DNA from: VAZQ01 sp963721005
Lineage (GTDB): Bacteria > Pseudomonadota > Alphaproteobacteria > Rhizobiales > Xanthobacteraceae
NCBI GenBank assembly: GCA_963721005.1
Contig: CAVRHR010000007.1
Location: 248,001-312,000, forward strand
Length of the DNA: 64,000 bases
Reading direction: 5' to 3'
Shown: positions 27,174-34,923 of the stretch, one piece after another
Layout of the letters: each line of letters opens with the position of its first letter
Position numbering within the stretch: position 1 is the first letter of the stretch
Made by a program: the position numbers and the translations under genes
Notes under the pieces: generated by a model
Database searches by the model: none
What the model was told of the DNA's origin: nothing
The model's input: the letters and a program-made list of their open reading frames with translations, nothing else

Positions 27174-28139
27174 ATGCCCGCATTCTTCAGTCGCTGTCTG
27201 ATTGCCGCCTCGATCGTAGGGCTTGCTTGGCCAGTCACCGCCTTCGCGCTCGACCAGGTCCGGTTCGGCAAGGCGGTCCCCAATTCGTTCGCCTTCGGAG
27301 CCGCCGAGGTCGGTGTCCAGGCCAAGATTTTCGAGCAGGAAGGCATCGACCTGCAGGTCCTGACCTTCCAGGGCGATGCTCGCATCCAGCAGGCGCTCAC
27401 CGCCGACGGCATCGATGTGGCGGTCGGCTCCGGCCCCGGCCTCGGCTTCCGCGCCAAGGGCGTGCCGGCGATCGGGGTCGCCGCCATGTACGGGCCGCCG
27501 AGCAATCTCTGCCTGACCGTGCTCGCCAACTCGCCGATCAAGACGGTGGCGGATCTCAAGGGCAAGCATATCGGGGTCACCACCGCGGGCTCGCTCACCG
27601 ATTGGCTGACCCGCGAATTGTCGCGCCAGCAGGGCTGGGGCAGCGACGGCATCAAGGTCGATGCGCTTGGCGCCGTGCAGGCACGGCTCGCCGCCATGAC
27701 GCGCGGCGAGCTCGACGGCATGGTAATCGAATCGGCGACCGGCTTCGAGCTCGAGGAGCAGGGTAAGGGCCGCAATATCCTGTTGTTCGGCGACATCGCC
27801 CAGCACTTCTACACCCATGTGATCTTCGCCACCGACGCCATGATCGAGAAGCGGCCGGACCTGCTGCGGCGTTTCCTGCGCGGCTGGTTCAAGACCGTCG
27901 CCTTCATGCGGGCGAACAAGGAGTTCACGGTGAAATCGGAGGCCAAGACCGTCGACGTGCGCGACAGCGTGGTGTCCAAGATCTACGACACCCAGATCGG
28001 CAGCTTCTCGAGCGACGGCGCCTGGGATCCGGTCGCCATCGACGTCATCCGCAATTCGCTCAAGGAGCTCGGCATTCTCGATACCGTGCCGGCGGCGAAG
28101 AGCATCTACAACGATAAATTCGTGCCGGTGAAATTCTGA
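27174..28139 (+). CDS. NMT1/SsuA-type ABC substrate-binding protein (2)
   Basis: A 321-residue periplasmic protein with a Sec leader ending near residue 25 (WPVTAFA). The fold markers are VRFGKAVPNSFAFGAAEVG, DGIDVAVGSGPGLGF, and DLKGKHIGVTTAGSLTDW. GGGAGGAG sits before the start. It is 32 bases upstream of two creatinase-like genes and probably in one operon with them, which hints at a nitrogenous ligand, but no transporter subunits are present. Confidence 0.88.
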   Translation: MPAFFSRCLIAASIVGLAWPVTAFALDQVRFGKAVPNSFAFGAAEVGVQAKIFEQEGIDLQVLTFQGDARIQQALTADGIDVAVGSGPGLGFRAKGVPAIGVAAMYGPPSNLCLTVLANSPIKTVADLKGKHIGVTTAGSLTDWLTRELSRQQGWGSDGIKVDALGAVQARLAAMTRGELDGMVIESATGFELEEQGKGRNILLFGDIAQHFYTHVIFATDAMIEKRPDLLRRFLRGWFKTVAFMRANKEFTVKSEAKTVDVRDSVVSKIYDTQIGSFSSDGAWDPVAIDVIRNSLKELGILDTVPAAKSIYNDKFVPVKF

Positions 28140-28171
28140 CCGCGGCAATCGCCCTGCCCGCAGTGCCTCCC

Positions 28172-29269
28172 ATGCTCGCCATGCAGCGCCGGACGCGCCT
28201 CACCGACGCCATGTCGGAGGCCGGGCTCGACCTGCTGGTGGTCTACGGCAATGCCTGGCAGAACGACTACCTGCGCTACGCGACCGACTTCGGCATCCTG
28301 GAAGGCCAGGCGCTCGCGCTGGTGCGCCATGACGGGCAAGTCACGCTTTATCTCGACAGTCCGCTGGAGGTCGACCGGGCGCAGATCGATTGCCCCGACA
28401 TCGAGGTGATCCACGCGCCTGATTTGGCGGGCGAGGTCGATGGCGTGCTCGACCGGTTCCGCAACCAGCGGATCGGGGCCGGGCCACACCGCCTCGTTCC
28501 GCGCCGGATCGCGGCGCGCGCCGAGGGTCTCAAGCTGCGCGACGCCACCGCATTGATCGACCGGCTGCTGATGGCCAAGCTCGATGCCGAGATCGAGGCG
28601 ATCCGCCGCGCGGCCCGGCTCGCCGACAGCGGCTATGCGGTGTTTCGCGACGCCGCCCGGCCCGGGCGCGCCGACTACGAGCTGATCGCCGAGATCGAGG
28701 CGTTCTATCGCGCCAACGGGGTCGACGATAATTTCCAGATCATCGGGGCCGGCGGGCCGGAGGTGCGCGGCATGGCGCCGCCGAGCGGCAAGCGGCTCAA
28801 GCGCGGCGACCTGGTGACCACCGAGCTCACGCCCTGCGTGGACGGCTACTACGCACAGATCTGCCGCACCCTGGTGGTGGGTGAGCCGAACGGCGATCAG
28901 CTGACGGCGTTCGCGCTCTATCGCGAGGCCATGGAGGCCGGCATCGCGGCGGTGCGCGCCGGCATCACCGCCGCCGACATCGCGCGCGCCGAGAACGACG
29001 TGTTCCGCCGCGACGGGCTCGGCGACTACGTGACCGACCAATACACCCGCGTGCGCGGCCATGGCGTCGGCCTGTTCGCCGACAGCAAGCCGCATATCCT
29101 GGAGGATGTGACGACGCGGATCGAGGCTGGCATGACCTTGATCGTGCATCCCAACACCTACCATCCGGTGGTGGGCTATCTGGTGCTCGGCGACGTGGTG
29201 GTCGCCACCGCGGACGGCTGCGAGGTCCTCACCGCAACGCCGCGCGAATTGTTCAGCGTGCCGGCCTAG
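28172..29269 (+). CDS. M24/creatinase-family protein with altered metal site
   Basis: A 365-residue pita-bread protein. An N-terminal creatinase domain (residues 1 to about 130) precedes the catalytic fold, which keeps RGHGVGLFADSKPH with its His. The two Asp ligands of metallopeptidases are replaced: TTELTPCVDGYYAQICRT has Glu and Gln at their places, and IVHPNTYHP lacks the expected Glu. Creatinase itself is a metal-free member, so this may hydrolyse a creatine-like compound rather than Xaa-Pro peptides. Starts at 28163 (GTG), 28172 and 28181 are possible. The stop codon lies inside a repeat. Confidence 0.82.
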   Translation: MLAMQRRTRLTDAMSEAGLDLLVVYGNAWQNDYLRYATDFGILEGQALALVRHDGQVTLYLDSPLEVDRAQIDCPDIEVIHAPDLAGEVDGVLDRFRNQRIGAGPHRLVPRRIAARAEGLKLRDATALIDRLLMAKLDAEIEAIRRAARLADSGYAVFRDAARPGRADYELIAEIEAFYRANGVDDNFQIIGAGGPEVRGMAPPSGKRLKRGDLVTTELTPCVDGYYAQICRTLVVGEPNGDQLTAFALYREAMEAGIAAVRAGITAADIARAENDVFRRDGLGDYVTDQYTRVRGHGVGLFADSKPHILEDVTTRIEAGMTLIVHPNTYHPVVGYLVLGDVVVATADGCEVLTATPRELFSVPA

Positions 29270-29366
29270 AGCGGTTCACATGGACCGGAGAAGGAAACCG
29301 CTCTAGCATTTTTGCAATTGTCGCATTTTCGGACGGAAAACCGGATCCACTTTTCCTGAAAATGCT
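29266..29366. repeat. Palindromic repeat that supplies a stop codon
   Basis: CTAGAGCGGTT (29266-29276) and AACCGCTCTAG (29296-29306) form a perfect 11-bp pair. A second pair, AGCATTTT (29305-29312) and AAAATGCT (29359-29366), overlaps its right edge. The TAG inside the first arm is the stop codon of the upstream creatinase-like gene. The sequence resembles a widespread alphaproteobacterial intergenic repeat. Confidence 0.65.
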
Positions 29367-29383
29367 CTGGACGGAATCCTACA

Positions 29384-30448
29384 ATGCGCCGCGGCTTGAT
29401 GGCATGGGACGAGAACGAGCTGCCGCGCGGCACGCTGGTGGAGCGCATCGCGGGCTTGCGGGCCATGATGCAACGCGACGGCCTCGACGCTTTCATCTGC
29501 TACACCAACCTGGTGCAGCCGAGCGCGGTGACCCATCTGACCGGTTTCACGCCCTATTGGTCCGACGGGCTGCTGCTGGTGCCGCGGACCGGCGCGCCGG
29601 TGTTCGCGACCGCGCTCTCCAAACGGGTCGCCGGCTGGATCGGCTCGACCAATCCGCTGAGCGAGATCGTCAACACCCCCAAGCCGGGCGCCGCCATGGG
29701 GGCGCGGCTGGCGGCGGACGGCTGCGGGCGGGTCGGCGTGCTGGAATTGGATCGGCTCCCGGGCGGGCTCTATGACGAGATCGTGGGCGCCGCCCCGGCG
29801 GTCGAACTGGTCGACGGTAGCGCCGGATTTGCTTCGCTGCGACGGCGCATCGACGGGGCGGAGCGCCGATTGATCGCGCGCACCGATGTGCTCGCCGTTG
29901 CAGCGCTCGCGCAGGTCGATCCCGATCGCGCGGCGGATGCCGGCGCAGTCGCGGGTCTCATCGAGAAGGAGGCGCGCCTGCGCGGTGCCGAGGAGGCCTA
30001 CATCGCGGTGGCGGCGGATCTGGCGGCCGACGCGCGCATGATCCGGGTCTCGGGTCCGCTTCCGCTCGCCGATCGTTTCGCGCTGCGGGCTTCCGTCGCC
30101 TACAAGGGAAGCTGGGTGCGGCGCACCCGCAGCTTTGCCAGGGACGCAGCGGGACGCCCGTCGGTGGCGCGTGCCGATGCCTGGTTCGGGAAGCTGACTG
30201 CCTCGATCGTAGCGCGGCAGGCAATCGGGGCGCAGATCAGCGCGCATCTTGCTGCGCTTCCTGGTGCCGCCCTCGCCGCCTGGATAGCGGAGAGCCCGAT
30301 CGGCAGCTATCCGCTGCAAGCCGTGGCCTCGTCAAAGGCGCCCGAACAAGCCGGCGTTGCGGACGGCGGCTTCCTGGTGCTGACCGTCGAGCTTACGCTC
30401 GATGGAACGCGGTGGCTCGGGGCAGCGCCGGTGCTGGTGAATTCGTAG
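29384..30448 (+). CDS. Degenerate creatinase/M24-like protein
   Basis: A 354-residue protein whose N-terminal half resembles the creatinase N-domain (LRAMMQRDGLDAFICYTNLVQ and LTGFTPYWSDGLLLVP). The C-terminal half is Ala-rich and shows no HG.G, PN or metal-ligand motif of the M24 catalytic fold. It follows a better conserved relative, so it may be a non-catalytic partner or a decaying paralogue. Starts at 29384 and 29399 are both possible. Its TAG stop lies in the left arm of the next repeat. Confidence 0.7.
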   Translation: MRRGLMAWDENELPRGTLVERIAGLRAMMQRDGLDAFICYTNLVQPSAVTHLTGFTPYWSDGLLLVPRTGAPVFATALSKRVAGWIGSTNPLSEIVNTPKPGAAMGARLAADGCGRVGVLELDRLPGGLYDEIVGAAPAVELVDGSAGFASLRRRIDGAERRLIARTDVLAVAALAQVDPDRAADAGAVAGLIEKEARLRGAEEAYIAVAADLAADARMIRVSGPLPLADRFALRASVAYKGSWVRRTRSFARDAAGRPSVARADAWFGKLTASIVARQAIGAQISAHLAALPGAALAAWIAESPIGSYPLQAVASSKAPEQAGVADGGFLVLTVELTLDGTRWLGAAPVLVNS

Positions 30449-30582
30449 GTTGGGTGGAACTCATAAGGGCGTTCACGGCATAGCCCGCGAAGACGGGCGT
30501 AAACGCCCTTATGCTCTTCGCGGGCTATGCGATACCCATCATGGGCAGTTGATGGGTTTCGCAAACGCTCAACCCATCCTAC
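30445..30582. repeat. 138-base element of interleaved perfect palindromes
   Basis: Outer arms GTAGGTTGGGT (30445-30455) and ACCCATCCTAC (30572-30582) pair at 10 of 11 positions. Inside, CATAAGGGCGTT (30462-30473) pairs with 30502-30513, and GCATAGCCCGCGAAGA (30478-30493) pairs with 30515-30530. These two perfect pairs are interleaved rather than nested. ACCCATC (30534-30540) pairs with GATGGGT (30551-30557). The outer arms contain the stop codons of both converging genes. Confidence 0.8.
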
Positions 30583-30797
30583 GCACCCCCGTCCAGCAGC
30601 GCGCGGCCGCGCGGTGTCAGGCCCACCACGCGTTCCCGCATGCGGCCCTCGCCCTCGACCCGCACCAGACCCGCGCTCACCGCATCTTCCCATATGGGCA
30701 TGCGCGGGCAGGTGGTCGTCCAGGCTTCCATGACCTCGCCGTAGGTTCGCGGCCGGTCGGAGACCCAAGCAACGAGTTGCAGCGTGAGGGCATCCAT
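30579..30797 (-). CDS. Small conserved winged-helix-like protein
   Basis: A 72-residue protein (DALTLQLVAWVSDRPRTYGE, then CPRMPIWEDAVSAGLVRVEG and LTPRGRALLDGGA). The layout, with a short helix-turn-helix and the closing LTPRGRALL, resembles a minimal winged helix. From memory it is a common small protein in Bradyrhizobium. It may bind DNA, but no partner is evident. Its stop codon (TAG) lies in the right arm of the adjoining repeat. Confidence 0.7.
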   Translation of the reverse strand: MDALTLQLVAWVSDRPRTYGEVMEAWTTTCPRMPIWEDAVSAGLVRVEGEGRMRERVVGLTPRGRALLDGGA

Positions 30798-30947
30798 GCC
30801 GCCAATATGCGCCTGGACCGGCGAGCTTTCCAGCGTCGGAGATCGCGGCCTTTAAGCAAGCCTTCAGACATTGCGGCCACGATGTGTCGGCGGAGCTGAT
30901 TCGCGCACGATTTCAGCGGCTTATGGTTTTGCTTACGGGGCGCAGGC

Positions 30948-31436
30948 ATGCTCTATCCGATCATGTTGTTCGGCATCGGTTTCCTGACCGCCGGTCTGTT
31001 GATGGCGATACTCACTCCGCTCATCCATGAACGGGCGGTTCGTCTCACCGTGCGGCGCCTGACCGCCAAGCGGCCGCGGTCGGCGATGGATCGGCGCGCC
31101 CACGAGGATCAGCTGCGCGCCCAATTCGCAGTGACGGCGCTGCGGCTCGAGACCGCCATGCGGGAAGCGCAGGCGAAAGCCGCCGGCCAGCTCGGCGAGG
31201 TCGCCAAGAAATTGGCCGAGATCCAGCGGCTGAAGACCGAGCTGCGCAAGTCGCATATCGTCATCCTGCGTTTTCAGGGCCGCGAGCTGATGCGCCGATC
31301 CGTAATCAGAACGGTGGTCCGGATCCTGGTCTACCTGTTCGCCCGCCGGCAGCGGCAAGACGAGCGCGAGCTGCCGGTTGCCCGCCTGCGGCGTCCCGAC
31401 GCGCGCAAGCACGAGCTCGGCGCCGTCTCGGCGTAG
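30948..31436 (+). CDS. Membrane-anchored coiled-coil protein of unknown function
   Basis: A 162-residue protein. One N-terminal transmembrane helix (residues 3-25, YPIMLFGIGFLTAGLLMAIL) is followed by a charged region with heptad-like helices (about 50-105, Ala/Gln/Lys-rich). The last third is Arg-rich and less regular. As I recall, Bradyrhizobium relatives with the same N-terminus are longer, so this copy may be truncated. No function can be assigned. Confidence 0.65.
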   Translation: MLYPIMLFGIGFLTAGLLMAILTPLIHERAVRLTVRRLTAKRPRSAMDRRAHEDQLRAQFAVTALRLETAMREAQAKAAGQLGEVAKKLAEIQRLKTELRKSHIVILRFQGRELMRRSVIRTVVRILVYLFARRQRQDERELPVARLRRPDARKHELGAVSA

Positions 31437-31599
31437 CTCGGCCCTAAGGTGCAGGCGCCCCTGCAGCGCCTTGCGACCGAAATTGAAATAGCGCACTCTG
31501 CGGATCGGCAATCGGCTGTGCCGCAACCGCCGGCCCGTAATAGTCGCCCGCGCGCCGCCATGGTCACCGGCGGGAGCATTGAAATACGGAGATCCACCC

Positions 31600-32529
31600 A
31601 TGAAGAAATTGGTCTTGGAAACCACCTCGCCGTTCCAGGGATTGCCGGAGCTGGTAGCCTACCGGGAAGGCCTGTTCGAGAAGGAAGGCCTGACCATCGA
31701 ATGGGCGGATCGCGACGAGGCCGGAGTCAAGACCGCCGATACCTCGCTCACCGACGTGAAGGGCGCCGATCCCTTCGTCAGTCACGGCACCCTGTTCGAG
31801 CAGGGCAAGGCCGACATGTACAATGCGTGCGAATGGGGCAACTATTGCCGGGTCGGCGCCACTGCCGGCAGCCGGCAGATCGGCCGCCGCGCCATCGTCA
31901 CCTACGGGGCCATCGTGGTGCGGCCGGACTCGCCGGTCTACACGCCCCAGCAGCTCGCCGGCCGCAACGTCGGGGTGCCGTTCTATGCCGGCACGCATTA
32001 TCTGGCGCTGCATATGCTGGAAGGCTTCCTGCCGCGCGACCAGATCAAGATCTGCCGCGCCCCGACCGGCTCGCGCAACCGATTCAACCTAATGATGAAG
32101 GGTGAGATCGAGGCCACCACCCTGACCGAGCCCTACATCACGCTGGCCGAGAAGAAGGGCTGCCGCATCATCTGCTCGGCGTTTTATTTCGGTACCGAGG
32201 TCGCCTCCGACCGGATCGATCCGGAGACCTATGCGGCCTTCAACCGCGCGGTGCGCGAGGCGGTGCGCCGCATCAATGCCGACAAGCCGGCCTATCTCCA
32301 CTATTTCGTCGACTATCACAAAGCCAAGGACCCGGAGATCGGCACGCTGGAGCCGCAGGATCTGCGCGCCAGCCGCATCGTGGTGCGCGATCCGGCCCCG
32401 ATCCCGGCGGAGGAGCTGCAGCGTACCTACGACTGGGTGAAGAGCTGGGGCATGCTGGAGGAAACCGAATCGCCGCTGCAGCTGGTCAACATGGACGTGC
32501 AGACGCACGCCCATATCGCGGCGGAATAG
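31600..32529 (+). CDS. NMT1-type substrate-binding protein without signal peptide (3)
   Basis: A 309-residue protein that opens directly with mature-type sequence (KKLVLETTSPFQGLPELVAY). It shows the NMT1 fold markers FEKEGLTIEWADRDEAG, ADMYNACEWGNYC and QQLAGRNVGVPFYAGTHY. GGAGA lies eight bases before the start at 31600; seven residues more (31579) would not add a leader. Several Cys (NACEWGNYC, KICRAP, GCRIICSAF) are unusual for a periplasmic binding protein and favour a cytoplasmic location. It may be an enzyme or sensor built on this fold. Confidence 0.8.
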   Translation: MKKLVLETTSPFQGLPELVAYREGLFEKEGLTIEWADRDEAGVKTADTSLTDVKGADPFVSHGTLFEQGKADMYNACEWGNYCRVGATAGSRQIGRRAIVTYGAIVVRPDSPVYTPQQLAGRNVGVPFYAGTHYLALHMLEGFLPRDQIKICRAPTGSRNRFNLMMKGEIEATTLTEPYITLAEKKGCRIICSAFYFGTEVASDRIDPETYAAFNRAVREAVRRINADKPAYLHYFVDYHKAKDPEIGTLEPQDLRASRIVVRDPAPIPAEELQRTYDWVKSWGMLEETESPLQLVNMDVQTHAHIAAE

Positions 32530-32548
32530 CGGGCTTCACCCTCCCCGA

Positions 32549-32575
32549 CCGAAGCCGGAAATACTCCGGCTTCGG
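32549..32575. terminator. Bidirectional stem-loop between convergent genes
   Basis: CCGAAGCCGGA and TCCGGCTTCGG form a perfect 11-bp stem with a 5-base loop, 20 bases from each of the two converging stop codons. No T tract follows on either strand. Confidence 0.55.
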
Positions 32576-32595
32576 CCATCATCGAGACGTTCGGC

Positions 32596-33903
32596 TCACG
32601 CCCACAGATGCGCAAAGTGCGCAACCTCAGCGATGTCGACATGGCTCTGGTCATGGTCGTGGCCGCCGGTCGCGACAACATCGTGGCCCTGCCCATTGTC
32701 GCGGCCCCCGGGCGACGCTCCCGCCGGCAAGGCCACAAAGCCGGAGGCTCCGTCGGGGCCGACCGCCAGCGCCGCCAGGGTCGCGTCGTGATTGACGATG
32801 TTGAGAACCTGCGCCTGCAGCTGGTTGATCTGGCCATCGACCGGCGAGGCCTGGGTGGGTGTTGCCGTGTTGATGCCGCCCACCAGCGCGGATTCCTGCC
32901 CGATAAGCCCGATGACGTGCTGGATGTCGTGGAGAGCCCGCCCACTGAGCCCTTGCTCCGTGATCGCATTCTCCAGGCCGGTCTTGGTGGCATTGAGATC
33001 ATTGACGATGGAGGCCTGGTTGCCGGAATAGACGCCACCGACGAGCTTGGTCATGGCATCGTCGAAGACGAGGCCGGCGACATTCACCGTATCGATGGTG
33101 GCCGGAATGCCGCCATTGGGGGCCGGCGTGAAAGTATCCCCGCTGGCCAGCATGTTGCCGCGCACATCCGCGCCGTTCGCCATCAGCACGGCTGCGGCGC
33201 CATTGACCAGGTCGGCATTGCCGGCCTCCAGGCCGGTGATCAATTCACGCGAGGCGGTGCCCTGAACCCCATTGAGGGTGAACTCGTTGTTGAAACGGGC
33301 CGAGAACAGGCCGCCTTGCTCGGTCGAATAGGCGTCGGCATTCACCGAGAAGGTATGAATGTCGGTCTCCAGCTGATGCACCGCCGCTGAATTGGGATCG
33401 GTGCCCGCCAGCGCCTGGGCGCGCGCGGCGAGCGAGTTCGAATCGGCGACGAATTGCAGCAAGGTGGTGGTCTGCACCCCGGAATCAGGGAAGGGCGTGG
33501 GCGCCGTCAGGAGAAAGGAGACCTGCTGGAATCCGGAATGGTTGTCCTGATGGGCGAGCGCGGTCAGGCCGGTGTCGCTGGCCACGATGTCTTGCACATC
33601 CCGGATCACATCGTTGATGAACTTGGGCACGAAGGTGTCGGTTCCGAAGGCGCCGATCTCGCTTTTCAGGAAATTCATCTGATCGGCGATATTCTGCGCA
33701 TGGACCACGCTCACAGCCGGATTTCCCGCCCCGTCCAGACCGTTCAAGGCACCGCTGTTGATCAGATTTTGCAATTGCGATTGGACGGTCGATACCTGGT
33801 TGAGGAGCTGGCCCTGGTTGTGATGGGTGACCCCACCTTCCAGCTCGTTGGATATCGAATTGTAAAGCGTGCCGATCTCCGCGAAGGTCATCTGTCGAGC
33901 CAT
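32596..33903 (-). CDS. Large leaderless protein with His-rich C-terminus, candidate type I secretion substrate
   Basis: A 435-residue protein rich in Asn, Gln, Ala, Gly and Thr, low in Lys and Cys-free in composition. It has no Sec or Tat leader (MARQMTFAEIGTLYNSISNE). The body holds helical stretches (LLNQVSTVQSQLQNLINSG), and the last 40 residues are Gly/His/Asp-rich (GHDVVATGGHDHDQSH). The acidic, Cys-free composition resembles surface or secreted proteins. A type I secretion ABC/HlyD pair lies 3.5 kb away. No RTX nonapeptides are seen, so secretion is inference. The family is known to me only as a hypothetical protein in Bradyrhizobium. Confidence 0.7.
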   Translation of the reverse strand: MARQMTFAEIGTLYNSISNELEGGVTHHNQGQLLNQVSTVQSQLQNLINSGALNGLDGAGNPAVSVVHAQNIADQMNFLKSEIGAFGTDTFVPKFINDVIRDVQDIVASDTGLTALAHQDNHSGFQQVSFLLTAPTPFPDSGVQTTTLLQFVADSNSLAARAQALAGTDPNSAAVHQLETDIHTFSVNADAYSTEQGGLFSARFNNEFTLNGVQGTASRELITGLEAGNADLVNGAAAVLMANGADVRGNMLASGDTFTPAPNGGIPATIDTVNVAGLVFDDAMTKLVGGVYSGNQASIVNDLNATKTGLENAITEQGLSGRALHDIQHVIGLIGQESALVGGINTATPTQASPVDGQINQLQAQVLNIVNHDATLAALAVGPDGASGFVALPAGASPGGRDNGQGHDVVATGGHDHDQSHVDIAEVAHFAHLWA

Positions 33904-33966
33904 GTCGTCTCTCCTTTTCCCTGTTGGGGTTTGCGAATTGAACGTTTGCCGGAAGGCGCCGCTCCG

Positions 33967-34923
33967 TCATTGCCCGGCTTGAGGCTCGAACGCGTCGGCG
34001 TAGCATCGGGCCGCCGCGGCGGCGGCGATGCGGGCCACGCTGTCGACCATCGCGGGCGCGCCCGCCGCGTACACCACATCGCGCGCGGACAATTCAGGCA
34101 GATGATCGGTCTGGCGGCCGTGCCGCACGATCCGCGACGTGCTCTGCGGTTGCGCGACCACCGGGATGATGGTCACGTTTCGATAGAGCGCGAGGTGGCA
34201 GAGCGCCGGAATCATGTAGAGCGACTCGAGCGTGCGGGCCCCGACCACGAGCACCAGCTCGCGGGCGGGCCGCTCCCGCATGGCGGCATCGGCGATCGAC
34301 CACAGTGGCGCAAAACCGGTGCCGCTGGCGACCAGCACGAGACGCTCGGGCAGCTGCGGCCGCAGATAGGCCGAGCCGAACGGTCCGGTCAGCTTCGCCC
34401 GATGCCGCCTGCCGATCGTTCGCCCGAGCGCCGAAGAGACCTGACCGTTGGAGAGCTTGCGCACGTGAAAGTGGAGGACGCGCTCTTCGGCCGGGCCCGC
34501 GAGCGGCATGGTCGGGCTGTAGGAACGCGGTGGAAAGCCGCGAAACGTCACCTTGTAGTGCTGGCCCGGCAGATACCGGGGCGGCCGCGGCAGCTCGATG
34601 CGGACTTCCTCGATGTCGGGGGCGAGCGGAACAAGATCGACGACCCGCCCCGCCACGGTGGCGATCTCCGGGACGTCCTCCAACGCCACTCTAAGGTCCG
34701 AGATCACCCGGCACTGGCAGGCCAGCACCGATTCCGGATCGCTGGTCTGTCCGCCCAGCACCATGCCGTCCAGCACGCGCACCCGGCAGGTGCCGCAGTA
34801 GCCGGACCGGCAATCGTGCGGAATGTCGATGCCGTTCAGCAAAGCCGCGTCGAGCAGCAGATCGCCGCAATTGGCCTGGAACAATTCGTTGTCGACCAGC
34901 ACGTTGCGCATCTTACGCATCAT
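33967..34923 (-). CDS. 2Fe-2S ferredoxin / FAD / NAD reductase
   Basis: A 318-residue electron-transfer protein of the oxygenase-reductase type. A plant-type ferredoxin domain (C38, C43, C46, C69) comes first, then an FAD domain (RSYSP) and an NAD domain (SGTGFAPLWSI, and VYAAGAPAMV near the end). It accepts electrons from NADH and passes them to a partner through the 2Fe-2S cluster. Its start overlaps the stop of the upstream cytochrome fusion (ATGA), so that protein is the likely partner. It could also serve the Rieske oxygenase at 21870, which has no reductase nearby. Confidence 0.9.
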   Translation of the reverse strand: MMRKMRNVLVDNELFQANCGDLLLDAALLNGIDIPHDCRSGYCGTCRVRVLDGMVLGGQTSDPESVLACQCRVISDLRVALEDVPEIATVAGRVVDLVPLAPDIEEVRIELPRPPRYLPGQHYKVTFRGFPPRSYSPTMPLAGPAEERVLHFHVRKLSNGQVSSALGRTIGRRHRAKLTGPFGSAYLRPQLPERLVLVASGTGFAPLWSIADAAMRERPARELVLVVGARTLESLYMIPALCHLALYRNVTIIPVVAQPQSTSRIVRHGRQTDHLPELSARDVVYAAGAPAMVDSVARIAAAAAARCYADAFEPQAGQ

